24,913 nucleotides of DNA from UMGS1307 sp964523005 (GCA_964523005.1 CAZFZL010000009.1:1-24913); one strand, 5' to 3'; counted from the first letter of the stretch, positions 7,707 to 14,576 are shown. Numbers and translations: made by a program. Notes: generated by a model from the letters alone, not told the origin.

Positions 7707-8048
7707 ATGGATGGGATAAGCTCAAAGCTCAGCGAAATACTGTCCGATCCGCAGGCGCTTTCACAGATCATGGAGCTGTCGAAGCGCTTTAACGCTCCGA
7801 GACAGGAAACGGAAGCGTCCGCCGCTGAAAGCGGACATGAAGCAGCAGCCGCGGTGAGTCCGCCGTCCGTACCGCCGGCACACGATGCGGTGCGTGCCGC
7901 GGCATATGATACGGTGCATGGAAGCGAAAAAGAGGCGTTGCTTTACGCGCTGCGCCCGCTTTTAAGTATGCGGCGGCAGGAAAAAGTCGACAGGCTGATA
8001 AGAGCGGCGGGCGTTGCCGAGCTTATCGGCAGGTTGAAAGCGCCTTAA
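7707..8048 (+). CDS. Small uncharacterised protein with C-terminal LRPLLSxRRQEKVDR motif
   Basis: 113 residues. GGAG lies seven bases before the ATG, inside the end of the previous gene. Layout: an N-terminal helical part with ILSDPQALSQIMELSKRF (about 9-26), a low-complexity Ala/Pro/Glu linker (about 30-65), and a C-terminal helix pair, ALLYALRPLLSMRRQEKVDR. The C-terminal pattern (LL.ALRP.LS..R..K.DR) is one I associate with short conserved Clostridial proteins of unknown function. No membrane segment. Nothing supports a specific biochemical role. Confidence 0.72.
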   Translation: MDGISSKLSEILSDPQALSQIMELSKRFNAPRQETEASAAESGHEAAAAVSPPSVPPAHDAVRAAAYDTVHGSEKEALLYALRPLLSMRRQEKVDRLIRAAGVAELIGRLKAP

Positions 8049-8091
8049 CTAATACCGCGTACATGGTTATTTATTACGGGAGTGATTGTGA

Positions 8092-8409
8092 ATGTATCAG
8101 ACATCAAACGGAGGATTCACCGCGACGGGCGGATACCGTCCGGCGGGTGAAAGCGAGATATTGCGCCAGGAAACGGCACAAACCTATGAAGCGCCGGACC
8201 GCTGTCCGGCGCCTTTACCGCCTGAGCGCGGACAAAGCAGTGACGGCTGCGATACGGGCGGATTGTTCGGCGGTGTAAAAAAGCTGTTTGAAAAGATCGA
8301 TCTTGAAGATCTTTTACTTATAGGCATAGCGCTGCTTCTGCTCTTTGACGGAGAGAAGGACAACGATATGCTCATCATTCTCGTGCTCGTATTGCTGCTG
8401 ACCGACTGA
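8092..8409 (+). CDS. Small uncharacterised protein with two short C-terminal hydrophobic segments
   Basis: 105 residues. GGGAG lies about nine bases before the ATG. The N-terminal two thirds are polar and disordered-looking (Gly, Pro, Glu, Thr). A GLFGGVKKLFEKI amphipathic stretch follows, then a hydrophobic run of Leu and Ile (DLLLIGIALLLLF), a charged turn GEKDND, and a second hydrophobic run (MLIILVLVLLLTD) to the end. The two runs could form a membrane hairpin. It is the last gene of the cassette and converges with the helix-turn-helix gene three bases downstream. I see no terminator between them. Function unknown. Confidence 0.7.
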   Translation: MYQTSNGGFTATGGYRPAGESEILRQETAQTYEAPDRCPAPLPPERGQSSDGCDTGGLFGGVKKLFEKIDLEDLLLIGIALLLLFDGEKDNDMLIILVLVLLLTD

Positions 8410-8412
8410 GCG

Positions 8413-8805
8413 TCAGGTGTCGGCTACCTTCGTGGTCAGAAATTCGGTGAATTCCTCAACGATCCTGCGCTGCTTCGCGCCGAGCGACCTGTAATTCTCA
8501 AGAAACTCCGCTTGGCGTGACGCGGCGGCGACGGCGTTCTGCGGCGCCGGGCGCTGTTGACGTGACGGAATGATACCAACGGAGAACATGAAATCGTCTA
8601 TCGTTATCCCGTTTTCGCTGCATGAAGCGATCTTGCGTATGAGCTTAGGGCGCGGCGGATTGACCTGCTCACACTGTGCGAGCTTTCGCATCTGTACGTA
8701 GCTTATCCCGGCATCAATGGAGTATTGCCGCCAACTGCGTTCACCCTTTCCTTTTTCAAGAAGAAGCGCAAAGATTTTCTTCGAAAAACTCGATGCATCG
8801 GGCAT
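8413..8805 (-). CDS. Small helix-turn-helix (XRE-like) protein
   Basis: 130 residues. Residues about 18-75 read as a helix-turn-helix domain: RSWRQYSIDAGISYVQMRKL resembles the recognition part of XRE/Cro-type regulators, and the later ITIDDFMFSVGI matches how such domains close. The C-terminal third is an Ala/Gln-rich linker plus a Glu/Arg helix ending EFLTTKV. AAGGGAG lies eight bases before the ATG. It follows the lipoprotein gene by 21 bases and is probably in the same operon. It is a likely DNA-binding regulator; its target is unknown. Confidence 0.65.
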   Translation of the reverse strand: MPDASSFSKKIFALLLEKGKGERSWRQYSIDAGISYVQMRKLAQCEQVNPPRPKLIRKIASCSENGITIDDFMFSVGIIPSRQQRPAPQNAVAAASRQAEFLENYRSLGAKQRRIVEEFTEFLTTKVADT

Positions 8806-8826
8806 TTTTATCGCTCCCTTCAGGCC

Positions 8827-9390
8827 TTATTCTGATTTTGAGTCTATGATAAGCTTAATTTGCGTTTCAATAGCCTCGTTGTTTATGACCGTGGCGATGT
8901 AGTAGACATAGCTGCCGTATGTTTTGCATACGGCGTTGCCGGCAGCCGTGACCATTTCGGGCTTATATCCTTCGAATTTTTTCTTGAGCGCTTCTATACG
9001 GCGCGTGCAGAAGGTGACAGCCTCCTGTGCCTTTTCGTCGTTCGGCGCTTTGAAGATGCCGAATTCGGAGACGGTCGGCTCGTCGGTGATGAAGATCGCG
9101 TAGCCTGTGAAGGAATCGAGGTCGGGTGTTTCGGTGAGCGTGCCGTAGTATCCGGATGTCATGAATTCGTCGAGCTTTGTATCTTCACTGTCGCTCGAAT
9201 AGAAGGAATGGATGTCTTCACCGGTGTGCGCTTTTTCGATGGTATACGCCGCGTCGCGCAGCTCGGTGCACGTCGCGGTGCTTTCGCCTGCCTTAGAAAC
9301 GGCCGCAGACTCCTCTGACGGTTCGCAGGAAAAAAGGCAAACGAGAGTTATAAGTACGAGTAAAAACGATAATGTCTTTTTCATGTTCAT
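8827..9390 (-). CDS. DUF4358-like lipoprotein
   Basis: 187 residues. It has a lipoprotein signal peptide: MKK start, hydrophobic core LSFLLVLITLVCL, then the lipobox LFSC with Cys at about 22. The mature part has FGIFKAPNDEKAQEAV followed by a helix and YKPEMVTAAGNAVCKTYGSYVYYI, the pattern I associate with the DUF4358 family of Clostridial lipoproteins of unknown function. It would be anchored on the outer face of the cytoplasmic membrane. ATG at 9390 and 9384 are both possible. The ribosome binding site is weak (GAAAG) and lies inside a hairpin. It sits 31 bases after coaW, probably in the same transcript. Confidence 0.75.
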   Translation of the reverse strand: MNMKKTLSFLLVLITLVCLFSCEPSEESAAVSKAGESTATCTELRDAAYTIEKAHTGEDIHSFYSSDSEDTKLDEFMTSGYYGTLTETPDLDSFTGYAIFITDEPTVSEFGIFKAPNDEKAQEAVTFCTRRIEALKKKFEGYKPEMVTAAGNAVCKTYGSYVYYIATVINNEAIETQIKLIIDSKSE

Positions 9391-9397
9391 TGCTTTG

Positions 9398-9414
9398 CTT
9401 TCGCTGTGCGAAAG
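9398..9414 (-). promoter_or_regulatory. Hairpin overlapping the lipoprotein ribosome binding site
   Basis: A perfect seven-base-pair stem CTTTCGC / GCGAAAG with a three-base loop lies eight bases before the lipoprotein ATG on the minus strand. Its 3' arm contains the only purine-rich Shine-Dalgarno-like sequence. There is no T-tract, so it is not an obvious terminator. It may lower translation of this gene relative to coaW. Confidence 0.4.
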
Positions 9415-9421
9415 CCCCCCT

Positions 9422-10255
9422 TTAGTTGTTTTCGGTTATATAGTAGTGGAGCGCCGCGCCGATGACGGTTGCGAACGATGCATTTTCCGGGATAATATAA
9501 TTCACCCCGAACATACTGCTGAGCTTCGCATATATGTGCCTGCATTGCGGCAGGTTCGTCAGGTTACCTGTCAGCACAATGTTTCCGAGCGATTTCTGAC
9601 GTGCGGCAAAGACCGAAAGCATCTCTATGGATTCGTAGACCATGTTGATTATTCCGAGCGCGATGTCGGAATTCGTTGCGACGTCGCTGACCTTGCCGAA
9701 ATTCGCCGCTGTTGATTCCGGCGGCAGCGTCGGGATGATGTTTTTGCTCGTGATGTCGCATATGCGCAGGTCGATCTTGTTGAGGTCGCCGTCCTTTGCA
9801 AGCTCTATCAGGTTGTCTATGCTTGATACGCCGATCATCTTTTTGGCTATGCCTATTACCGTGCCGCCGCCCACGCCCGTACCGCCGAGGTATACAGAGC
9901 CTTTTTTTGTCGCGTGAACGAGCGCCGTGCCGGTGCCCATGCTGACGATGATCGCTTCGTCGAGCTTTGAAAGATACAGACCGCCGCGCCCGGTAGAGTC
10001 GAATTCGCTGACGTGCGTTGTGCTCAGACCGTATATCGGCTCTGTCAGAAACGCCGAGCCTACGCCTGTGATCATGACGTTTGATATGTCAGACAGCGAG
10101 ACGCCGTTTTGTGAGGTGAATTTTCCGAACGCACCGTACAACGACGCGAGCGGATCAGTCGCACGGACGTAGAGCGGATTGATGAGCATCCTGTCCTTGA
10201 AGCCCACTATCTTCGTCGTGCTTCCGCCGACGTCGATACCGATAACTATACTCAT
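9422..10255 (-). CDS. coaW: Type II pantothenate kinase (CoaW)
   Basis: 277 residues, close to Staphylococcal CoaW. It has an acetate/sugar-kinase/actin fold: phosphate loop GIDVGGSTTKI (6-16), a second loop with SMGTGTA, and a glycine-rich GGTGVGGGT segment followed by GIAKKM. The second domain has the adenosine motif NIVLTGNLTNLP and ends with FATVIGAALHYY. The enzyme phosphorylates pantothenate with ATP, the first step of coenzyme A synthesis. The type II form in Firmicutes is usually insensitive to CoA feedback (family knowledge). It has its own promoter upstream, divergent from the nusB operon, and is likely cotranscribed with the lipoprotein and the helix-turn-helix gene. Confidence 0.88.
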   Translation of the reverse strand: MSIVIGIDVGGSTTKIVGFKDRMLINPLYVRATDPLASLYGAFGKFTSQNGVSLSDISNVMITGVGSAFLTEPIYGLSTTHVSEFDSTGRGGLYLSKLDEAIIVSMGTGTALVHATKKGSVYLGGTGVGGGTVIGIAKKMIGVSSIDNLIELAKDGDLNKIDLRICDITSKNIIPTLPPESTAANFGKVSDVATNSDIALGIINMVYESIEMLSVFAARQKSLGNIVLTGNLTNLPQCRHIYAKLSSMFGVNYIIPENASFATVIGAALHYYITENN

Positions 10256-10300
10256 TGTAAATTATCACTTTCGCGAAAATATTTTTATAATTATATATCC

Positions 10301-10328
10301 ATTATACACGCTTTTACTTTCCTGTCAA
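10301..10328 (-). promoter_or_regulatory. Promoter of coaW
   Basis: On the minus strand TTGACA (10323-10328), 16 bases, TATAAT (10301-10306). Both boxes are consensus. The leader is about 40 bases and AT-rich. Confidence 0.7.
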
Positions 10329-10378
10329 GAATATTTTGGGGCATCTCAAGAAGAGCCGGTAAGTTTTGCGCGTTTCTA

Positions 10379-10407
10379 TTGCAATTCGGCGTGAGGAGGT
10401 GTATAAT
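10379..10407 (+). promoter_or_regulatory. Promoter of the nusB-xseA-xseB-ispA-OLE operon
   Basis: TTGCAA (10379-10384), 17 bases, TATAAT (10402-10407). It has the same boxes and spacing as the M50-scpA promoter. The predicted start is near 10414, about 43 bases before nusB. A TATAATATATTATA palindrome covers the -10 region. No other strong promoter is seen before the one in front of the OLE RNA. Confidence 0.7.
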
Positions 10408-10456
10408 ATATTATAATATGGCGTTTTATGCCGACAAAATGAACGAAGGGTAAACG

Positions 10457-10903
10457 ATGCGTTCCGAAAACGCATCTGACTGTACCGTTATGACAAGAAG
10501 AGAATCGCGCGTATGCGCGCTTGAGCTGCTTTTCGATTACGAATTCAATCGCGAAAGCACGCCGGAAGAGCGCATAGAGCTTGCTGTTGAGAACAGGGAT
10601 ATAGAAATAAGCGACTTTGCGCGCAGGCTGTTTGTGACCGCCGTCAATCATCTTGACGAGATCGATGCGGCACTCAGCGCACGCACGGAGAACTGGAGTT
10701 TCGGACGAGTTTCGACGCTCGCGAAGACGATAATGAGGCTGTGCGTATGCGAGGTTAAATACCTCGGAACACCTGCCGAAATAGCGATAAACGAAGCGCT
10801 TGAGGTCATAAAAATGTACGATGACGACAAGGCGAAGCAGTTTATCAACGGAGTGCTCGGCGGAGTGCTCGGCGAAAGCGCGGAAGAAAGCAAAGATGAG
10901 TGA
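10457..10903 (+). CDS. nusB: Transcription antitermination factor NusB
   Basis: 148 residues, the usual size. The all-helical NusB fold is recognised from TRRESRVCALELLFDYEF at the N-terminus and the C-terminal EIAINEALEVIKMYDDDKAKQFINGVLGGVL, where the family has 'VAINEAVELAK.F.....FVNGVL'. NusB pairs with NusE (ribosomal protein S10) and binds boxA RNA to allow full transcription of rRNA operons. AAGGG six bases before the ATG at 10457 supports this start over the internal ATG at 10490. It is first in its operon and overlaps xseA by 8 bases (ATGAGTGA). Confidence 0.93.
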   Translation: MRSENASDCTVMTRRESRVCALELLFDYEFNRESTPEERIELAVENRDIEISDFARRLFVTAVNHLDEIDAALSARTENWSFGRVSTLAKTIMRLCVCEVKYLGTPAEIAINEALEVIKMYDDDKAKQFINGVLGGVLGESAEESKDE

Positions 10904-12110
10904 ACAAAGCATTCTCACCGTATCCCAGCTCAACAAATTCATAAAGGTTTATATTGATTCACAGCCGCAGCTCAGGAGCGTGAAGGTCAAGGGCGAGATC
11001 TCGAACCTGAAGCTGCATTCGAGCGGCCATATTTATTTCACGCTCAAGGAAGGCCGTTCGCTGCTTGCGGCGGTGATGTTCCGGCAGAGCGCCGAAAAGA
11101 TGGTGTTCAAGCCTGAAAACGGGCTTAGCGTGGTGTGCACCGGGCGTATATCGGTCTACGAGGACGCCGGGCAGTATCAGCTCTATGTCACCTCTATGGA
11201 GGCGGACGGGATCGGCGAATTATACATCGCTTTTGATCAGCTCAAGCGGAAGCTCAGCACCGAGGGACTTTTTGACGCGTCGCTGAAAAGACGCATACCG
11301 GGCTGTCCGCACAGGGTCGGAGTGATAACCTCGCCGACGGGCGCGGCGGTGCGTGATATAATCCAAATAGGCACGCGGCGGTTTCCCGTGGCGGCGATAG
11401 TGCTGTATCCGTCGCTCGTTCAGGGCGCTGAAGCGGCGGCAAGCCTTATAGAAGGTATAATGTACTTCAACTCCTGCCGTGCGAACGAGGTCGATGTGAT
11501 AATCATAGGACGCGGCGGCGGCTCGATAGAAGATCTGTGGGCGTTCAACGACGAACGTCTTGCACGTACTGTCAGAGCGTCGCATATACCGGTAGTGTCG
11601 GCGGTCGGACACGAGACCGACTTTACAATATGTGATTTTGTCGCGGATGCGCGCGCGTCAACGCCTTCGGCTGCAGCGGAAATATGTTTTCCCGATTCAC
11701 AGAAATTCAGGGAAAAGCTTGACAACGTGATAGTACGGATGAGAACTCTGATTACCGCGGATATAAATACGAAGCGCCGGCATACGGCAGACATCGCGTC
11801 ACGGCGCGTCATGACATCGCCCTACGCGGCGCTTGAAGACGCCGGAATGAAAGTCATACAATACGGCGAACGGCTTGAACGCGCAGCGGAAAACATGCTC
11901 GGCGGTAAGAAGCTCAGACTTTCGGCAATGAGCGCGAAGCTGCCGCTTCTGAACCCGTACGCGCCGCTCGAACGCGGCTACGCCGTGGTCGAAAAAGAAG
12001 GAAAAGCAGTATCGTCCGCATCACAGGTCACACCGGGCGAAAGACTGAGGCTGAAAATGAAGGACGGCACGCTCGGCGTGCTGGCAGAGGAACTTAAGCT
12101 CGAAGGCTGA
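10896..12110 (+). CDS. xseA: Exodeoxyribonuclease VII large subunit
   Basis: 404 residues from ATG at 10896. The frame is open further upstream, but that part lies inside nusB and is not conserved-looking. Domains: an N-terminal OB-fold (about 5-100; VKGEISNLKLHSSGHIYFTL), then the catalytic domain with GVITSPTGAAVRDI (142-155), RGGGSIEDLWAFN (206-218) and VGHETDFTICDFVADARAST (238-257), then a coiled-coil region and a C-terminal segment ending ERGYAVV...GV. With XseB it degrades single-stranded DNA from both ends. The start overlaps the nusB stop by 8 bases. Confidence 0.95.
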   Translation: MSEQSILTVSQLNKFIKVYIDSQPQLRSVKVKGEISNLKLHSSGHIYFTLKEGRSLLAAVMFRQSAEKMVFKPENGLSVVCTGRISVYEDAGQYQLYVTSMEADGIGELYIAFDQLKRKLSTEGLFDASLKRRIPGCPHRVGVITSPTGAAVRDIIQIGTRRFPVAAIVLYPSLVQGAEAAASLIEGIMYFNSCRANEVDVIIIGRGGGSIEDLWAFNDERLARTVRASHIPVVSAVGHETDFTICDFVADARASTPSAAAEICFPDSQKFREKLDNVIVRMRTLITADINTKRRHTADIASRRVMTSPYAALEDAGMKVIQYGERLERAAENMLGGKKLRLSAMSAKLPLLNPYAPLERGYAVVEKEGKAVSSASQVTPGERLRLKMKDGTLGVLAEELKLEG

Positions 12111-12140
12111 AGCTTTCGGCCGAAAGGAATGGTCAGATAA

Positions 12141-12380
12141 ATGGAAGAAAAGATAAACGCGCTGTCGTTTGAGGATGCGATGAAGCGTCTTGAAGAGGTG
12201 CTTCGCGAGCTTGAAAGCCAGACGGCGCCGCTCGAAAAAATGCTTTCGTTATACGAAGAAGGCGTCGCGCTGGTGGAACGCTGCAACAGGATACTCGATT
12301 CCGCTGTACGCCGCGTCACAAAAATAGTAAAAAAGGACGGCGATTTTGAAGAAGAACCGTTCGGTGACGCGAATGAGTGA
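12141..12380 (+). CDS. xseB: Exodeoxyribonuclease VII small subunit
   Basis: 79 residues, standard for XseB. The sequence LSFEDAMKRLEEVLRELESQ followed by PLEKMLSLYEEGVALV is the family's signature helical pair. Several copies bind the coiled-coil of each XseA. The nearest purine-rich site (AAAGGAA) is about 13 bases before the ATG. A small palindrome, CTTTCGGCCGAAAG at 12113-12126, precedes it. It overlaps ispA by 8 bases. Confidence 0.92.
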   Translation: MEEKINALSFEDAMKRLEEVLRELESQTAPLEKMLSLYEEGVALVERCNRILDSAVRRVTKIVKKDGDFEEEPFGDANE

Positions 12381-13203
12381 GCTGCTGAAAAAATACAGGG
12401 CAGGCATCGACAAGGCACTTGACGATGCGCTCAGCGGCTGTGAAGGAAAACCGTACGAAAGGCTGCTTGAAGCGATGCGCTATTCGGCGCTTGCTGACGG
12501 TAAGCGCGTGAGACCGACGCTCGTGTGTGCGTTTTGCGAAGCGTGCGACGGTGATTACCGCGACGCGCTGACGGCTGCCGCTGCCGTAGAGATGATACAC
12601 GCTTTTTCGCTCATACACGATGACCTTCCGGCGATGGACAACGACGATATGCGCAGAGGACGACCGACAAACCATAAGGTATACGGTGAAGCTTGCGCAC
12701 TGTTGGCAGGCGATGCGCTGATATTCAGGGCGATCTCACTGTGCGCCGGAAGCGAAGAAGCCGTAAGGGAGATATGCCATTACAGTGGACTTGACGGAAT
12801 GACGGGTGGTCAGCAAATAGACATCGAAGGCAGTGAAAGACCGCTGACGCTCGCGCAGACAGAAACGATGTACGAGCTGAAAACGTGCGCATTGATGATC
12901 CTCTCGTGTAGGCTGGGCGTTATTGCAGCGCACGGAAGCGAAGAAGAGCTTGAAGCAGCAAAACGCTTCGGGAAAGCGCTCGGTATGGCGTTTCAGATCA
13001 CGGACGATCTCATCGAGCTCGAATCGGGAACGGGTGAGGACGATGGGAAATCGACCTACGTTTCGCTTGTCGGGATGGAAAATGCGTATAGGGCAGCCGA
13101 CACATACACCGAAAAAGCTAAGGAAGCGCTCCTGATTTTTAGCGACCCGTTTAGAGGAAAGCTGGAGGAGCTATGCAATAAACTGCTCAGAAGAAAAGTC
13201 TGA
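12373..13203 (+). CDS. ispA: Farnesyl diphosphate synthase / polyprenyl synthetase (IspA)
   Basis: 276 residues from ATG at 12373. GGTGA five bases upstream supports this start over a TTG at 12346. The first Asp-rich motif, with the bacterial two-residue insertion, is in HDDLPAMDNDDMRRGRPT; GKRVRP for substrate binding comes earlier. The second Asp-rich region reads QITDDLIELES: the usual DDxxD is DDLIE, with Glu in place of the last Asp. The enzyme joins isopentenyl and allylic diphosphates to make farnesyl diphosphate for undecaprenyl and quinone synthesis. It is two genes away from dxs, the first enzyme of the MEP pathway, with the OLE RNA and oapA between. Confidence 0.93.
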   Translation: MSELLKKYRAGIDKALDDALSGCEGKPYERLLEAMRYSALADGKRVRPTLVCAFCEACDGDYRDALTAAAAVEMIHAFSLIHDDLPAMDNDDMRRGRPTNHKVYGEACALLAGDALIFRAISLCAGSEEAVREICHYSGLDGMTGGQQIDIEGSERPLTLAQTETMYELKTCALMILSCRLGVIAAHGSEEELEAAKRFGKALGMAFQITDDLIELESGTGEDDGKSTYVSLVGMENAYRAADTYTEKAKEALLIFSDPFRGKLEELCNKLLRRKV

Positions 13204-13267
13204 GACGCCGTAGAGCGTAAATATGTTGAAAATATACGGTTATTTTCGCAAAAATGCATAAATACTA

Positions 13268-13296
13268 TTGTAAAAAAAACATAAATGTGATAATAT
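13268..13296 (+). promoter_or_regulatory. Candidate internal promoter for the OLE RNA
   Basis: TTGTAA (13268-13273), 17 bases, TAATAT (13291-13296). The predicted start, about seven bases after the -10, is 13303-13304, at the first bases of the helix that closes the OLE RNA. That coincidence strengthens an otherwise moderate match. The surrounding 13204-13300 sequence is AT-rich with no other feature that I can support. Confidence 0.55.
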
Positions 13297-13301
13297 ATCC
13301 T

Positions 13302-13909
13302 TGATGGCGCAGTATTCTAGTTAGCTCGTCCTCTTTGAAAGCGGGGCTAAAAATCCGCTAAACGGCATATCGATGAAGCTCCTTGTGCTTGCTTTGTACG
13401 CCCAGTATAGGGTGGGTGCTGGGAGATTGACCTGCGGGCGCGCGGCAATGGCATGCCGTTGATGACCCACTTGTCTTGGAGGCTCTCTTTTGTGCTTGTA
13501 ACTCTCGATGAGAAACGCAGACACGGATCAGAGATTAAACCTATTGCGCGGTACGAAAACGATGCTGTGGATAGAGTAGCCGGTCTTGAGTGGCGGTGGC
13601 GGATATCGGATCACACCTGTTTGGCAGGGCCATGCGAAACGGGTCATTGCCTTTTGAAACCATAGCTGCAAAAGAGAATAAGAAGACGGAAACGGACTAT
13701 CGGGGAAAACTCCTAGACTGAGCAAAAACGTGCATCGCAGAGCGGATTGCAGTGTGAACTTTAAGGCAATCAAGTCCCGGTGTCGGAGACGCACCGGCTT
13801 CCGGTTCAAAGGGAAACCGCTTCATTGGCGACAAGAAGTACCGGTCGGGGAAATCCAACTTGACCTCATGACACAAAGTTTACGCTCTGCGAGCCATCAT
13901 AAATTTTTT
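13302..13909 (+). ncRNA. ole: OLE RNA (Ornate Large Extremophilic RNA)
   Basis: This 732-base gap between ispA and the oapA-like gene has no credible coding sequence. OLE RNAs, about 600 bases long, are known exactly here in Firmicutes: between ispA and oapA, upstream of dxs, in a nusB-xse-isp-dxs-tlyA-nadK-argR-recN operon. The two ends pair: TGATGGC (13302-13308) with GCCATCA (13893-13899), and GCAG (13309-13312) with CTGC (13887-13890), separated by a GA bulge. This gives a unit of 598 bases. Internal helices include CGGCA/TGCCG (13443-13447/13454-13458), GTGGGT/ACCCAC (13412-13417/13465-13470), GATTGC/GCAATC (13745-13750/13766-13771), CCGGTG/CACCGG (13777-13782/13792-13797) and CGGTT/AACCG (13802-13806/13815-13819). 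A TTTTTT tract follows the last helix. OLE RNA binds OapA at the membrane and affects ethanol, cold and Mg stress in Halalkalibacterium halodurans (literature). I assign it by position, size and folding; I did not run a covariance model. Confidence 0.88.
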
Positions 13910-13935
13910 ACTATAAGGAACTTGATCTGGTTTAT

Positions 13936-14529
13936 ATGAGTACACAAAACAGCGACGTCCCCCGAAGCGAGGACGAGCGAAAACGCAGAGATAAGAACGA
14001 CAAAGGCAAACGCAGATCACAAATGACATGGGCGATCCGCGTGTTTTTCATTTCACTTTCGATAACAGCTGTGCTGTCATTGATTTCGGGCGAGATGCTC
14101 GAAGACGTGAATATGATTGCGGCGTTCATCGTTCTTATTATTTTTATTGCGATAGGTATCCTGTTCGATATTCTCGGCCTTGCTGTCGCAACGGCAAAGG
14201 ACGTGAAATTCCACAGTATGGCGGCGCGAAAAAACGCCGTCGGTAAAAAAGCCGTATGGCTGCTGAAAAACGCGGACAGAGTGTCCTCGTTCTGCAACGA
14301 TGTGGTCGGCGATATATCCGGCGTCGTCAGCGGCGCTACGGGGACGGCAATCTCGGCAAAGCTTTTTTTAGAAAAGCCGCACGGTGAATGGTGGACGCTT
14401 TTGCTGACGTCTGTCATCGCCGCACTGATAGTCGGCGGAAAAGCGGCGTGCAAGCGCCTTGCGATAACGAAAAGCGAATCGATTGTGGCAGTTTTCGCAA
14501 GGGTTCTTTGCGTGTTCAGCAAAAAATAA
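13936..14529 (+). CDS. oapA: OLE-associated membrane protein OapA
   Basis: 197 residues. The N-terminal 28 residues are charged and strongly basic (Arg/Lys-rich), suited to RNA contact. Membrane segments follow at about 31-52, 60-87 and 153-171, with a weaker one at about 122-143. The weaker segment contains DVVGD (122-126), which fits the conserved Asp-xxx-Asp motif described for OapA proteins, and the Gly-rich ISGVVSGATGTAIS. OapA anchors OLE RNA to the membrane; its molecular activity is not settled. The gene starts about 37 bases after the OLE end helix. AAGGAA is 16 bases before the ATG, longer than usual, and no better in-frame start is present. dxs follows. Confidence 0.85.
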   Translation: MSTQNSDVPRSEDERKRRDKNDKGKRRSQMTWAIRVFFISLSITAVLSLISGEMLEDVNMIAAFIVLIIFIAIGILFDILGLAVATAKDVKFHSMAARKNAVGKKAVWLLKNADRVSSFCNDVVGDISGVVSGATGTAISAKLFLEKPHGEWWTLLLTSVIAALIVGGKAACKRLAITKSESIVAVFARVLCVFSKK

Positions 14530-14538
14530 AAAGGAAAA

Positions 14539-14565
14539 GCCGCTCCGTTCATGCGGACGGGCGGC
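14539..14565 (+). promoter_or_regulatory. GC-rich hairpin in the dxs leader
   Basis: GCCGCTC (14539-14545) pairs with GGGCGGC (14559-14565), with one G-T pair and an inner CCG/CGG option. It is placed between a good Shine-Dalgarno sequence (AAAGGAAAA at 14530-14538) and the dxs start. No T-tract follows. It may act as an RNA-processing or translation-control element. Confidence 0.4.
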
Positions 14566-14576
14566 ACGTGTTATTT

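Noticed and set aside
8827..10255. Toxin-antitoxin or defence system in the coaW-lipoprotein-HTH group
   Set aside because: CoaW is a metabolic kinase, the lipoprotein has a signal peptide, and the helix-turn-helix protein has no toxin-like partner beside it.
13453..13809. Open frames on both strands inside the OLE region (13453-13665 plus, 13528-13809 minus)
   Set aside because: They have no convincing ribosome binding sites, match no family that I recognise and lie within strongly paired RNA segments. A structured RNA explains the region better.
13204..13935. Group I or group II intron, or large riboswitch, as explanation of the non-coding stretch
   Set aside because: There is no intron-encoded protein, the stretch lies between intact genes, and the context ispA/oapA/dxs with about 600 bases points to OLE.
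14388..14576. N-terminal extension of dxs by 63 codons
   Set aside because: It overlaps oapA, has no ribosome binding site and would make Dxs longer than its family. Conserved sequence begins after 14577.
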